From Paracoccus aminovorans (lineage in GTDB: Bacteria; Pseudomonadota; Alphaproteobacteria; Rhodobacterales; Rhodobacteraceae), in the NCBI RefSeq assembly GCF_900005615.1, contig NZ_LN832559.1, positions 1,766,837 through 1,830,836 of the forward strand: a stretch of 64,000 nucleotides of DNA, in the 5' to 3' direction. A program made the position numbers and the translations under genes. Positions 15,727-24,280 of the stretch are shown here, piece by piece (within the stretch, counting starts at the first letter, position 1; each line of letters begins with the position of its first letter). The notes below the pieces were generated by a model. It did not search any database. It saw only the letters and a program-made list of their open reading frames with translations, and was not told the DNA's origin.

Positions 15727-17350
15727 CGCCGCGCTCCAGATTACGGATGGCGCGGGTCAGCGCCGCCATGTCCTCGCGCAGTTCCGAGATCAGCCCGTCG
15801 CGGCCGCTGGCGGCTTCCTCGACCAGCCGGCCCAGCTGCACATCGATCGAGCGCAGCCGCATCCGCGCCTCGGGATCGTCGCCCGAGGACGCGCGCCCCG
15901 GCGCCTGCTCCAGGATGCGGTCCTGCCCCTCGGCCAGCCGTTCCAGCGCCCGGATCAGCAGGCCGTTGTCGGGCGCCGGGCGCTCGGACAGGCGCGTCAG
16001 CGTCTCGGCCAGTTCCGGATCGCGTGCCGGCGTCTCGGCCAGTGCCGCCAGCCGGTCCTGGCCCGCCGCCAGCCGCTCCAGCGCCTGCGTCAGCGCGGGC
16101 GCGTCGAAAGCGGGCTGCCCGGCCAGCGCCAGTAGACGCTCCTGCCCTGCCGCCAGCCGGTCCAGCGCAGCCAGCAGCCCCGGATCCTGGCGCGGCGCGG
16201 CGGCAAGCCCCGCCAGCCCCTGCTCGACCCCGAACAGCGCCCGCGCCGTCGCCTCGTGCTCGGCGGCGAGCGTCGCGCCCAGGCGGTCGCGATCATCGCC
16301 CAAAAGCCCCGCCAATTGTTCAACGCCCTGCGCCAGGGCCAGCGCGCGCTGGTCGGCGGCCGCGGCCTCCTGGTCGCGCAATTCGTCGCGCTGCGCATAG
16401 AAGTCCTGCAAGCCGGCCAGCTGCGCCTCGACCCGTTCGGCGAAATCGACCAGCGCCGCCTCGCCCAGGCCGTGACCCTCGCCGCCGGCAAGGCCGACGC
16501 GGGTAAAGCCCGACATCCATTCTTCCAGCTCGCGATAGAAGCGGTTCTGGCCATGGGTCACGAACAGTTCCAGCAGGCCCACGACCAGCGAGCCGGCCAA
16601 GCCCAAGAGCGAGCTGGAAAAGGCCGTGGCCATGCCGCCCAGCTGCGATTCGAGCCCGGTCATCAGCTTGTTGAACACCTCGAGCCCGGTCTCGCCCTCC
16701 TTGGGCGCCAGCGCCCGGATGGTGTCCACCACCGCCGGCACCGTGGTCGCAAGGCCATAGAAGGTGCCCAGAAGACCCAGGAAAATCAAAAGGTTCGCAA
16801 GGTAGCGGGTGATGTCGCGCGCCTCGTCGATCCGCGTCGCCACCGATTCCAGGATCGAGCGCGACGATTCGGTCGAGATCACGCCCCCGACCGGCCCGCG
16901 CTGGCCCAAGAGCGCCGAAAGCGGCGCCAGCAGGCGCGGCGCCTGATCGGCATCGGCGGGCTCGGCCGTGCCGACGCCGCGACCGGCGGCGTTGCGGCGC
17001 CGGGCGGCGAATCGCTCGATCCAGCTGACCGACTTCACCAGCTCGGCCACCTGCCAGAAGCAGCCCAGCACACCCATCACGAAGACGGCGAGGATCAGCC
17101 CGTTCAGCGCCTCGTTCGAGGAAAAGATGCGCAGGATGCGGCCGTAGGCGAACCAGGCCCCGGCCACGACCAACGCCAGCGCGATCAGCATCAGCACGAT
17201 CTGGCGCACAGGCTGCGAGAATTGTGGCTGGGTCGGGCCGGTCACGCCCGGTTCCGCCCCGCGGGTGGCGGCAAGGCGGGCGGCGCGGGTGCGGCGGCCG
17301 TCGGGCGCGGCCGGCGGGGTTTCGGGCGGTTCGGCATCAGACGGGGACAA
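15716..17350 (-). CDS. MotA/TolQ/ExbB-family proton channel with long helical tail
   Basis: A 544-residue protein. A TTG start at 17350 is chosen because GGGAG lies 6 nt upstream and the frame before it has no suitable start. Membrane helices are at about 50-69, 83-103, 183-203 (LGLLGTFYGL, the channel-family signature) and 240-264. After residue 270 comes a soluble tail of about 270 residues, mostly helical. It contains three copies of a LERLAAGQDRLLAL-type repeat at a spacing of about 36-50 residues. The tail is far longer than in MotA or ExbB and recalls ZorA. It is co-translated with the OmpA-like partner, and no zorC or zorD homologue flanks it. Confidence 0.83.
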   Translation of the reverse strand: MSPSDAEPPETPPAAPDGRRTRAARLAATRGAEPGVTGPTQPQFSQPVRQIVLMLIALALVVAGAWFAYGRILRIFSSNEALNGLILAVFVMGVLGCFWQVAELVKSVSWIERFAARRRNAAGRGVGTAEPADADQAPRLLAPLSALLGQRGPVGGVISTESSRSILESVATRIDEARDITRYLANLLIFLGLLGTFYGLATTVPAVVDTIRALAPKEGETGLEVFNKLMTGLESQLGGMATAFSSSLLGLAGSLVVGLLELFVTHGQNRFYRELEEWMSGFTRVGLAGGEGHGLGEAALVDFAERVEAQLAGLQDFYAQRDELRDQEAAAADQRALALAQGVEQLAGLLGDDRDRLGATLAAEHEATARALFGVEQGLAGLAAAPRQDPGLLAALDRLAAGQERLLALAGQPAFDAPALTQALERLAAGQDRLAALAETPARDPELAETLTRLSERPAPDNGLLIRALERLAEGQDRILEQAPGRASSGDDPEARMRLRSIDVQLGRLVEEAASGRDGLISELREDMAALTRAIRNLERGDGA

Positions 17351-17430
17351 GTTCCACTCCCTTCCCTGCTTCGCGGCCGACTGTAGAGGCCGGATCGCCG
17401 GCTGCCAAGCAAGCGCGCGCGGCGAGGCGC

Positions 17431-17985
17431 TCAATCCCGGCCCGGCTGCAAAAGCGCCCGGACCCGGCGCGACAGCTCGTCCATCTCCAGGTCCTCGACA
17501 CCCATCTCGGCCAGGTGCATGGCGGTGTTGAACAGGTATTCGGCATTCGCTCCGCGCTCGCCGCGGGCGCGGGCGATGATCTCGGCCTGTTCGGGCAGGC
17601 CCAGATGCGCCCAGTATTCGTGATGGTCGCGGCGCATGACATAGGCGATGGCCTCGACCCGGCGCCCGTCCGCCAGCGCCAGCGGCAACAGCAGTTCGGC
17701 ATAGGCCGAGGTGCTCAGTTCGCGTTCGCGCAGCCCCGACAGCGTGGCGGGCCAGTCCGCCGCGGCGACCCGCAGCGCCAGGCCCACGCAATGCGCCTGT
17801 GGGTCGATGTCGAGCCCCAGGACCAGCCCCGGCGATTCGGCCGTGCCGCGAAACGAGATCGAGCGCAGGCAGAAGCGCCGGGCAAAGCCCTCCAGCCGCG
17901 CCTGCACCATCTCGGCCACCGGAAAACCGGGGTTCCACATCAGCGAGCCATAGGCAAAGACCCAATGCTCCGGCTGTTCACCCAT
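17431..17985 (-). CDS. chaC: Gamma-glutamylcyclotransferase, ChaC-like
   Basis: A 184-residue protein with the substrate-binding loop FAYGSLMWNPGF at residues 10-21. A RERELSTSAYAE stretch has Glu89 in the place expected for the catalytic acid. The C-terminal half follows the ChaC layout (YVMRRDHHEYW; GANAEYLFNT). The family releases 5-oxoproline from glutathione or other gamma-glutamyl compounds in the cytoplasm. It stands alone on the minus strand, divergent from the DUF2125 gene. The link to cation transport in the name is historical only. Confidence 0.88.
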   Translation of the reverse strand: MGEQPEHWVFAYGSLMWNPGFPVAEMVQARLEGFARRFCLRSISFRGTAESPGLVLGLDIDPQAHCVGLALRVAAADWPATLSGLRERELSTSAYAELLLPLALADGRRVEAIAYVMRRDHHEYWAHLGLPEQAEIIARARGERGANAEYLFNTAMHLAEMGVEDLEMDELSRRVRALLQPGRD

Positions 17986-18077
17986 TCTTTACCCCGATCG
18001 CCGCATACTTCCGCTGCGGGAAAACTTAGGACAGCATGGCGGCCGATCCAAGACGGCTCGACCATGACGGGGGAACC

Positions 18078-19058
18078 ATGCGCCGATTGCTTCTGTGGCT
18101 GACCGTCCTTGCCCTGCTGCTGGGCGGGCTGTGGCTGGGGGGCGAAAGCCTGCTGGCGCGCGAGCTGCGCCGCTACGCCGCGCAAGACCCCGCGATTCAG
18201 GTGGGCGCGCTGCACGAGATGCGCCGGCCCGGCCGCATCGGCGTCAGCGCGGCAGGGGTCGAACTGATGCTGCCCACCGGCAGGTTGGCGCTGCCCGAGA
18301 CCGAGCTGTGGCTCAGCCCGCTGCACCCGACCACGCTGCGACTGGACCTGCCGGCCAGCGCCGCCTTCGACACCGGCTGCGGCCCGAGGATGCTGGGCCT
18401 GACCGACACCCATGCCGGCCTGCGGCTGCGCCCGCTCGCCGGGGCCGAGGTCGGCGCTTTCGACACCCGTTCGGGGCCGTTGACGCTGGACGGCGCGCCG
18501 CTGGCGCAGGGGTTCGACGCCCGGGCGGACCTGGCCGAGCCCGGCATCTATGACGTGACCCTGACGCTGCGCGAACTTGCCCCCGAGGCGCTGGCGGACC
18601 CTTTGCCGCTGCCCGGCAAGCTGAACCTGGCGGCCCGCGGCCGGCTATGGCTCGACCGCACGCCCTCGCCCCTGACCTTGACGCCCGAGACCATGCCGTT
18701 GCCGGTCGGACTGCGCCTCGACGGCGCGGAACTGACGCTGGGCCGGCTCAGCGCCCGCATCCGGGGGGAGATCCGCGCCGATGCGCAGGGCCGCGCCGAG
18801 GGGGTTCTGGCGGTCTATACCCCCGACGCGCGCCCGTTTCTGGATGCGGCGGCCGAGGCCGGTCTGATCCCGCGCAAGATCGTGGTGCTGGCCGGGACCA
18901 TGCTGCGCAATATCTCGGAGCTGCCGATGCCGGCGGCCGGGATGGACTTCCCCGCCCCCGCCGCGGGCGAATTGCGCCTGCCGCTGCGGATGGCCGAGGG
19001 CAAGATCAGCCTCGGGCCGCTGACCCTGGGCCCGGCACCGACGTTTCCGCGCCGCTAG
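18078..19058 (+). CDS. DUF2125-type exported/membrane-anchored protein
   Basis: A 326-residue protein. The start at 18078 (ATG after GGGGGAACC) is preferred over an ATG 42 nt upstream because the hydrophobic anchor (LLLWLTVLALLLGGLWLGG) then begins at residue 4. The rest is beta-rich with repeated Leu-Asp/Gly patterns, as in the alphaproteobacterial DUF2125 family. No enzymatic motif is visible. The stop is in a 4-nt convergent overlap with tyrA around CTAG. A periplasmic envelope role is inferred from the anchor alone. Confidence 0.72.
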   Translation: MRRLLLWLTVLALLLGGLWLGGESLLARELRRYAAQDPAIQVGALHEMRRPGRIGVSAAGVELMLPTGRLALPETELWLSPLHPTTLRLDLPASAAFDTGCGPRMLGLTDTHAGLRLRPLAGAEVGAFDTRSGPLTLDGAPLAQGFDARADLAEPGIYDVTLTLRELAPEALADPLPLPGKLNLAARGRLWLDRTPSPLTLTPETMPLPVGLRLDGAELTLGRLSARIRGEIRADAQGRAEGVLAVYTPDARPFLDAAAEAGLIPRKIVVLAGTMLRNISELPMPAAGMDFPAPAAGELRLPLRMAEGKISLGPLTLGPAPTFPRR

Positions 19059-19984
19059 GCGTCCTTGCCCGAAACCTGGCTGCGGCCGAAATCCGGGGCC
19101 GAGGTGTCCTGCCCGGCCTCGATGATGCCGCGCCGGATCGCCCGGGTGCGGGTGAAATAGTCGTGCAGATGCTGTCCGTCGCCCATGCGGATGGCGCGTT
19201 GCAGCACGAACAGCTCCTCGGTAAAGCGGCCCAGGATGTCCAGAACCGCATCCTTGTTCTGCAAGAACACGTCGCGCCACATGGTCGGGTCCGAAGCCGC
19301 GATCCGGGTGAAGTCCCGAAAGCCGGCGGCGGAATATTTGATGACCTCGCTTTCCGTCACCCGCTTCAGGTGATCGGCCACGCCGACCATGGTATAGGCG
19401 ATCAGGTGCGGCGTGTGGCTGGTCACGGCCAGCACCAGGTCGTGATGCGCCGCATCCATCTCTTCGACATTGGCGCCCATGGCGCGGATCAGCCCGGCCA
19501 GCCGCGCCACCGCCTCGGGGTCGCTGCCCTCGACCGGGGTCAGCAGCCACCAGCGGTTGCGAAACAGGCTCGCGAAGCCAGATCGCGGGCCGGAATGCTC
19601 GGTCCCGGCCAAGGGGTGGCCAGGAATGAAATGCACGCCCTCGGGGATATGCGGCGCCACCGCCTCGACCACGGCGCGCTTGACCGAGCCCACGTCGGTC
19701 ACCGTCGCGCCCCGCTTCAGCACCGGCGCGATCTCGGCCGCGACCGCGCCCATGGCGCCCACCGGCACCGCCAGCACCACCAGGTCCGCACCCTCGGCGG
19801 CCTCGGCGGCGGTCCCGGTCACGCGGTCCACCAGCCCGATCTCGCGCGCGGTGTCGCGGGTCTCCGCGCTGCGGGCATAGCCCACCACCTCGCGCGCCAG
19901 CCCGGCCTCGCGCATGGCCAGCGACATCGACCCGGCGATCAACCCCAGCCCGATCAGCGCCACACGATCATAGACCACGGCCAT
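19055..19984 (-). CDS. tyrA: Prephenate/arogenate dehydrogenase
   Basis: A 309-residue protein. It opens with a Rossmann fold (LIGLGLIAGSMSLAM) and has the TyrA motifs VGSVK and GHPLAGTEHSG, whose His is the catalytic base. No chorismate mutase or ACT domain is attached, so it is the monofunctional form. It oxidatively decarboxylates prephenate or arogenate toward tyrosine using NAD(P). The start shares one base with the hisC stop (TGATG). Pairing with hisC fits a second role of the aminotransferase in aromatic amino-acid transamination. Confidence 0.93.
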   Translation of the reverse strand: MAVVYDRVALIGLGLIAGSMSLAMREAGLAREVVGYARSAETRDTAREIGLVDRVTGTAAEAAEGADLVVLAVPVGAMGAVAAEIAPVLKRGATVTDVGSVKRAVVEAVAPHIPEGVHFIPGHPLAGTEHSGPRSGFASLFRNRWWLLTPVEGSDPEAVARLAGLIRAMGANVEEMDAAHHDLVLAVTSHTPHLIAYTMVGVADHLKRVTESEVIKYSAAGFRDFTRIAASDPTMWRDVFLQNKDAVLDILGRFTEELFVLQRAIRMGDGQHLHDYFTRTRAIRRGIIEAGQDTSAPDFGRSQVSGKDA

Positions 19985-21087
19985 CAGCGCCGCCCCGCCC
20001 GCTCGGCCATGAACTGGCCGACGACATGGGCGACCCGGCGGCAAGAGGCCTCGTCGCCGATGGTGATGCGCAGGCAATTCGGCAACCCGTAGCCGCCGAC
20101 GCGGCGCACGATCAGCCCCTGCGCCTTCAGATACTCGTCGCAGGATTCGGCCGTCGCCTGGTCGTCGAAACGCGCCAGGATGAAATTCGCGCAAGAGGTG
20201 TCCGAGGGCACGCCCTTCTCGGCCAGCGCCTCGGCCAGCCAGGCGCGCATGCGGGCGTTCTCGGCCTGGCAGCGGGCGATATGCTCGCGGTCGCGCATGG
20301 CGGCCTCGGCCCCTTCCAGCGCGACATTGGACAGGTTGAAGGGCCCGCGGATGCGGTTCAGCACATCGACGATCCCGCGCGGCCCGTAGCCCCAGCCGAC
20401 GCGCAGCCCGCCCAAGCCGTAGATTTTGGAAAACGTCCGCGTCATGAACACGTTGGGCAGTCGGGTCGCCAGCTCGGCGCCGCCGTCGTAATCGCTGGCA
20501 TATTCGGCATAGGCCGCGTCGACCACCACGATGGCCTGCGGCACGGCGCGGGCCAGCCGCTCGATCTCGGGCAGGCCGACCATGGTGCCGGTCGGATTGT
20601 TCGGATTGGCCAGGAACACCAGCCGCGTCCGTTCGCTCGCCCCGGCGATCAGCGCGTCGATATCGGTCACCCGGTCGCGCTCGCGCACCGACACCGGAGT
20701 CGCCCCGGCGGCATGGGCGCTGATGCGGTACATCAGGAAACCGTGTTCGGTAAACAGCACCTCGGTCCCCGGCCCGGCATAGGCCTGGCACAGGAAATGG
20801 ATGATCTCGTCCGAACCCACGCCGCAGATGATGCGGTCTGGGTCCAGCCCATGCACCTCGCCGATGGCGGCGCGCAGCCCGGCGTGATCGGTGTTGGGAT
20901 AGCGATGCAGGGCATGCGCGGCCCGGATTACCGCCTCACGCGCCTTTTCCGAAGGCCCGAAGGGATTCTCGTTCGAGGAAAGCTTCACGACATTCTCGAC
21001 CCCCGCCACCTTGGCGGCCCCGCCCTCGTAAAGCGAGATCTCCATGATGCCGGGTTGCGGAGCGATGGTCGTTGGATTCTGCGACAT
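19984..21087 (-). CDS. hisC: Histidinol-phosphate / aromatic aminotransferase
   Basis: A 367-residue fold-I aminotransferase. [10 protein letters not shown] is near the N-terminus, NPNNPTG at 161-167, and the PLP lysine is Lys221 in [15 protein letters not shown]. HisC converts imidazole-acetol phosphate to histidinol phosphate, and many alphaproteobacterial members also transaminate aromatic keto acids. It is translationally coupled to tyrA downstream. A 104-bp gap to ccmG contains one copy of a dispersed repeat, so it may have its own promoter. Confidence 0.92.
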   Translation of the reverse strand: MSQNPTTIAPQPGIMEISLYEGGAAKVAGVENVVKLSSNENPFGPSEKAREAVIRAAHALHRYPNTDHAGLRAAIGEVHGLDPDRIICGVGSDEIIHFLCQAYAGPGTEVLFTEHGFLMYRISAHAAGATPVSVRERDRVTDIDALIAGASERTRLVFLANPNNPTGTMVGLPEIERLARAVPQAIVVVDAAYAEYASDYDGGAELATRLPNVFMTRTFSKIYGLGGLRVGWGYGPRGIVDVLNRIRGPFNLSNVALEGAEAAMRDREHIARCQAENARMRAWLAEALAEKGVPSDTSCANFILARFDDQATAESCDEYLKAQGLIVRRVGGYGLPNCLRITIGDEASCRRVAHVVGQFMAERAGRR

Positions 21088-21152
21088 GACGGGCCTCTTG
21101 CAAGCCCGGCCCTCTTACCGCCGGGCGCCGGGCTTGGAAAGCCTCCGCCCCG

Positions 21153-21178
21153 GCTTCTTCGTTCCCCAAATACTCATG
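21153..21178 (-). repeat. Dispersed ~25-bp intergenic motif, copy A
   Basis: On the minus strand this reads CATGAGTATTTGGGGAACG followed by AAGAAGC. It matches the copy at 36696-36720 at 23 of 25 positions and more loosely the copies at 27.5 and 59.5 kb. It lies between the ccmG stop and the hisC start. It is not a recognisable gene, and no strong hairpin accompanies it here. Confidence 0.6.
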
Positions 21179-21191
21179 CGGCGGCGAAGCA

Positions 21192-21740
21192 TCACCGCCC
21201 GGCCAGCGCCTTCTCCAGTTCCGGCAGGAAACGGTTCGCGTAATCCTCGCGCACCAGCGGCCCGGCATGGCGGTAAAGGATGCGGCCCGAACCGTCGATG
21301 ATGAAGGTCTCGGGCGGCGCGGTCACGCCCCAGTCGATCGCCACCCGCCCGCGCGGATCGGCGGCCAGCGCGTGGAACGGGTCGCCATGATCGGACAGGA
21401 ACCCCAGCGCCGCCGCCTCGGGGTCCTTCAGGTCCACGCCATAGACCGGCAGGCGCTTCGAGAGTTCCGTCAGCGTCGGATGCTCGGCCCGGCAGGGCGG
21501 GCACCAGCTCGCCCAGAAATTGACCAGCTTCACCCCCGGCCGGCGCAGCATCTCGTCGGTCAGCGGCACCTTGCCCGGCAGCGCCGCCGCCCCGACCGAA
21601 GGCGCCTCGCGCCCGACGAAGGCCGAGGGCACCGCCTCGGGATCCGGGCGCATCAGCGCCCAGCCGGCCATGCCGGCAAAGCCCAGGAACACCGCCACCG
21701 GCAGCAGCATCAGCGGGGAAATCCTAGCCACGGCGTTCAT
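21192..21740 (-). CDS. ccmG: Thiol:disulfide interchange protein CcmG/DsbE
   Basis: A 182-residue thioredoxin-like protein anchored by one N-terminal helix (residues 10-30). The active site WCPPC has Cys80 and Cys83, and GVTAPPETFIID is the CcmG cis-proline/acidic region. It reduces apocytochrome c thiols in the periplasm before heme attachment. The start at 21740 is the first that leaves the anchor intact. It overlaps ccmD by 17 nt and is the last gene of the ccm run. Confidence 0.94.
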   Translation of the reverse strand: MNAVARISPLMLLPVAVFLGFAGMAGWALMRPDPEAVPSAFVGREAPSVGAAALPGKVPLTDEMLRRPGVKLVNFWASWCPPCRAEHPTLTELSKRLPVYGVDLKDPEAAALGFLSDHGDPFHALAADPRGRVAIDWGVTAPPETFIIDGSGRILYRHAGPLVREDYANRFLPELEKALAGR

Positions 21741-21867
21741 GCTCCTGCAAGTCGCGCCGCGCGCGGGCATTGGCCAGCACGCTTTGCACGACGATTCCCA
21801 CCAGCAGCGCCAGGCTGACGCCATAGGCGGCCAACACGGTCGCGGCATATTTGCCGAGCTCGGTCAT
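21724..21867 (-). CDS. ccmD: Heme exporter accessory protein CcmD
   Basis: A 47-residue protein with one membrane helix (about 9-30) followed by a basic cytoplasmic end (ARARRDLQEHERRG), exactly the CcmD plan. It helps release holo-CcmE from CcmABC. It is identified by position as much as by sequence: it overlaps ccmC by 4 nt and ccmG by 17 nt. Confidence 0.88.
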   Translation of the reverse strand: MTELGKYAATVLAAYGVSLALLVGIVVQSVLANARARRDLQEHERRG

Positions 21868-22589
21868 GCGCGATTCTCCCTTGCCAGCAGCGCGGCCAGG
21901 CGGCGGCGGCGGATCTCGGTCCGGGTGCGGATCAGCAGCAGCGACAGGAACAGCAGAAAGAACCCGGCCATGGTCAGATACAGCGGATAGCGATAGACCG
22001 CCGCCATCCGCTCGCCCGGCGCCATCGACAGCGAGGCGCCCTGGTGCAGCCCCTGGTTCCAGAAATTCACCGCATAGCGCGACAAGAGCGCAAAGACCGA
22101 GCCCACCAGGCACAAGACCCCGGTCAGATCGGCGGCGCTGTCCGGGTTCTCGACCGAGGCCCATAGCGCGATATAACCCAGGTAGAACAGGAACAGGATC
22201 AGGAACGAGGTCAGCCGCGGGTCCCATTCCCACCATGTCCCCCACATCGGCTGGCCCCAGATCGCGCCGGTGATCAGCGCGATCAGCGTCATCACCGCGC
22301 CGACCGGCGCCGCCGCCTTGGCGGCCAGCGCGCTGACATGGTGGCGCCGCACCAGCCAGATCAGCGAGGTGACCAGCATCATCAGCCAGATGTTGATCGC
22401 CATCAGCGCCGCCGGCACATGCAGGAAGATGATCTTGACCGTGGCGCCCTGCTTGTAGTCCTGCGGCGTCAGGAAACCCCAGACCAGCCCCGAGACGGTG
22501 CAAAGCGCCGCCCCCGCCACCGCATAGGGCAGGATCGCGCCGGAGGTGCGCATGAACTTGACGGGGTTGGCATATTCCAAGATCGACAT
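21864..22589 (-). CDS. ccmC: Heme exporter protein CcmC
   Basis: A 241-residue, six-helix membrane protein of the heme-handling family. WGTWWEWDPRLT (about 115-126) is the tryptophan-rich periplasmic heme-binding motif, with conserved His at HVPAA and in the HQGAS region. It loads heme onto CcmE. It lies 52 bp after ccmB with no overlap, unlike the other ccm genes, so it may have a separate ribosome site (GGGAGAAGCC before the ATG). Confidence 0.95.
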   Translation of the reverse strand: MSILEYANPVKFMRTSGAILPYAVAGAALCTVSGLVWGFLTPQDYKQGATVKIIFLHVPAALMAINIWLMMLVTSLIWLVRRHHVSALAAKAAAPVGAVMTLIALITGAIWGQPMWGTWWEWDPRLTSFLILFLFYLGYIALWASVENPDSAADLTGVLCLVGSVFALLSRYAVNFWNQGLHQGASLSMAPGERMAAVYRYPLYLTMAGFFLLFLSLLLIRTRTEIRRRRLAALLARENRA

Positions 22590-22641
22590 GGCTTCTCCCT
22601 AGCCCGAGGCCCGGCTGCGCTCAAGTGCGCGAAGGTCGCAT

Positions 22642-23298
22642 TCACCGCAGATTGACGCGCAGCGCCGCCGCCGCCGCGAAGGGCACCAGCGCCAGCACCG
22701 CCAGCGTGATCGCGGCAAGGAAGATCATGGCGCTGGCGGGATCGCCACCTGCGGCCCCGCGCCGCACCGCCTCGGCGCCGAAGATCAGCGTCGGCACGTA
22801 AAGCGGCAGCACCAGAAGCGACATCAGCAGGCCGCCGCGCCGCAACCCGACCGTCACCGCGGCGCCGAAAGCCCCCAGCATCGACAGCGCCGGCGTCCCA
22901 AGCAGCAGCGAAACCACCAGCCAGGGATAGGCCGGGCCCGGCAGGTGCAGAAGCAGCCCGAAGACCGGCGCCGCCAGCGCCAGCGGCAGGCCGGTCACCA
23001 GCCAATGCGCCAAGGCCTTGACCGCCACCGCACCCTCCAGCGGCAGCGGCGCGGTGGCGAGCAGATCCAGGCTGCCGTCCTCGAAATCCAGGGCGAAGAT
23101 GCGGTCGAGCGACAAGAGGCAGGCAAGCAGCGCCGCCACCCACAGGATGCCGGGCGCGATGCGGGCCAGCGTGCCGCCCTCGGGGCCGACCCCGAAGGGG
23201 ACCAGCGTGCAGACGATCAGGAAGAAGGCCAGCGCCAGGCCGAAGCCGCCGCCGGCGCGCACCGCCAGCCGCAGGTCGCGAACCAGCAGCGCCTTCAT
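22642..23298 (-). CDS. ccmB: Heme ABC transporter permease CcmB
   Basis: A 218-residue protein with about six membrane helices. The motif [17 protein letters not shown] after helix 2 is typical of CcmB, the permease partner of CcmA. It belongs to the complex that releases heme-loaded CcmE. It overlaps ccmA by 4 nt. Length and topology are normal. Confidence 0.94.
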   Translation of the reverse strand: MKALLVRDLRLAVRAGGGFGLALAFFLIVCTLVPFGVGPEGGTLARIAPGILWVAALLACLLSLDRIFALDFEDGSLDLLATAPLPLEGAVAVKALAHWLVTGLPLALAAPVFGLLLHLPGPAYPWLVVSLLLGTPALSMLGAFGAAVTVGLRRGGLLMSLLVLPLYVPTLIFGAEAVRRGAAGGDPASAMIFLAAITLAVLALVPFAAAAALRVNLR

Positions 23299-23927
23299 GC
23301 GAAAGCCTCGTTGAAGCCGGCCGGGCGCGCGTCCCGCCGCACCGGACCGGCGCGGAACGGGCCCAGGTCCAGCAGCCGCGCCTCGGGCAGGCCCAGGTCG
23401 ATATGGGTCGCGATCAGCGCCGCACCGCCCTGCCCCAGATGCCCGCGCAGCATGGCCGCGAACAGCGCGACCGAATCGCGGTCGAGCGAGACCGTCGGCT
23501 CGTCCAGCAGCCAGACCGGCCGGCCGGTGACCATCAGCCGCGCCAGCCCCAGCCGCCGCTTCTGCCCGGCGGACAGCGCATGGGCGGGCCGCGCGGCCAG
23601 GTCGCGCAGGTTCATCGCCGCCAGCGCCGGGGCGATGTCATGGCCGCCAAAGACCTCGGCCCAGAAGCGCAGGTTCTCGGAAACGGTCAGCGCCGGCTTC
23701 AGCCCGTCGGCATGGCCGGCATAGGCCATGGCCTCGGGCGCGGCCTGGATTTCGCCCGAAGCCGCCGGCTGCAAGCCGGCCAGGGTGCGCAGAAGCGTGG
23801 TCTTGCCGATGCCATTCGAGCCACGCAGCACCAGCACCTGGCCGGCGTCCATCGTAAAGGACAGGTTCTCGACGGCGCGCAGCCCGCCCCGCGCCACGGC
23901 GAGATCGCGGACGGCGATCAGGCTCAT
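23295..23927 (-). CDS. ccmA: Heme ABC transporter ATPase CcmA
   Basis: A 210-residue ABC ATPase: Walker [10 protein letters not shown] at 36-44, signature [14 protein letters not shown], Walker B VWLLDEPT. The LSAGQKRR signature and the short length are typical of CcmA. ATP hydrolysis drives release of holo-CcmE from CcmC. It overlaps both neighbours by 4 nt, linking the ccm run to the Mth938-like gene and secF. Confidence 0.95.
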   Translation of the reverse strand: MSLIAVRDLAVARGGLRAVENLSFTMDAGQVLVLRGSNGIGKTTLLRTLAGLQPAASGEIQAAPEAMAYAGHADGLKPALTVSENLRFWAEVFGGHDIAPALAAMNLRDLAARPAHALSAGQKRRLGLARLMVTGRPVWLLDEPTVSLDRDSVALFAAMLRGHLGQGGAALIATHIDLGLPEARLLDLGPFRAGPVRRDARPAGFNEAFA

Positions 23928-24280
23928 AGCGGGATCAGCGCGCAGGCGACGCGCCGGCCCTCGGCCAGCGTGACATTGTAGCTGCGCGCGGCCGAGGGCG
24001 AATTCATCGGCTCGGCCATCACCCCCGCCGCCTCCAGCGCCTGGACCAGCGCGCGCGGCGGAAAGGCGATCTCGGCGCCCATACCCAGGAACAGCACGTC
24101 GACGGCGCCGCCGAGTTCCAGCAGCGCGGCCGCATCCTCGATCCCGCCCCAGGAGCGGACGCCCTGCGGCGTCACGATCAGCGCGCCGTGATGGACCACG
24201 CCGCCGACCCGGAAAAAGCCGGGGCCGTAGCCGTCGATCGGCACGGCCCCGGCGAACTCGGTCGGCACCATCAGCGCCAT
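23924..24280 (-). CDS. Mth938-like domain protein (NDUFAF3-related)
   Basis: A 118-residue protein of the Mth938/DUF498 fold, with [13 protein letters not shown] near the N-terminus and the central [12 protein letters not shown] strand. The human member NDUFAF3 is a complex I assembly factor; bacterial roles are unproven. The start at 24280 shares one base with the secF stop, and the stop overlaps ccmA by 4 nt. It is thus embedded between membrane-insertion and cytochrome-maturation genes. An in-frame ATG much further upstream would lie inside secF and was not used. Confidence 0.85.
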   Translation of the reverse strand: MALMVPTEFAGAVPIDGYGPGFFRVGGVVHHGALIVTPQGVRSWGGIEDAAALLELGGAVDVLFLGMGAEIAFPPRALVQALEAAGVMAEPMNSPSAARSYNVTLAEGRRVACALIPL

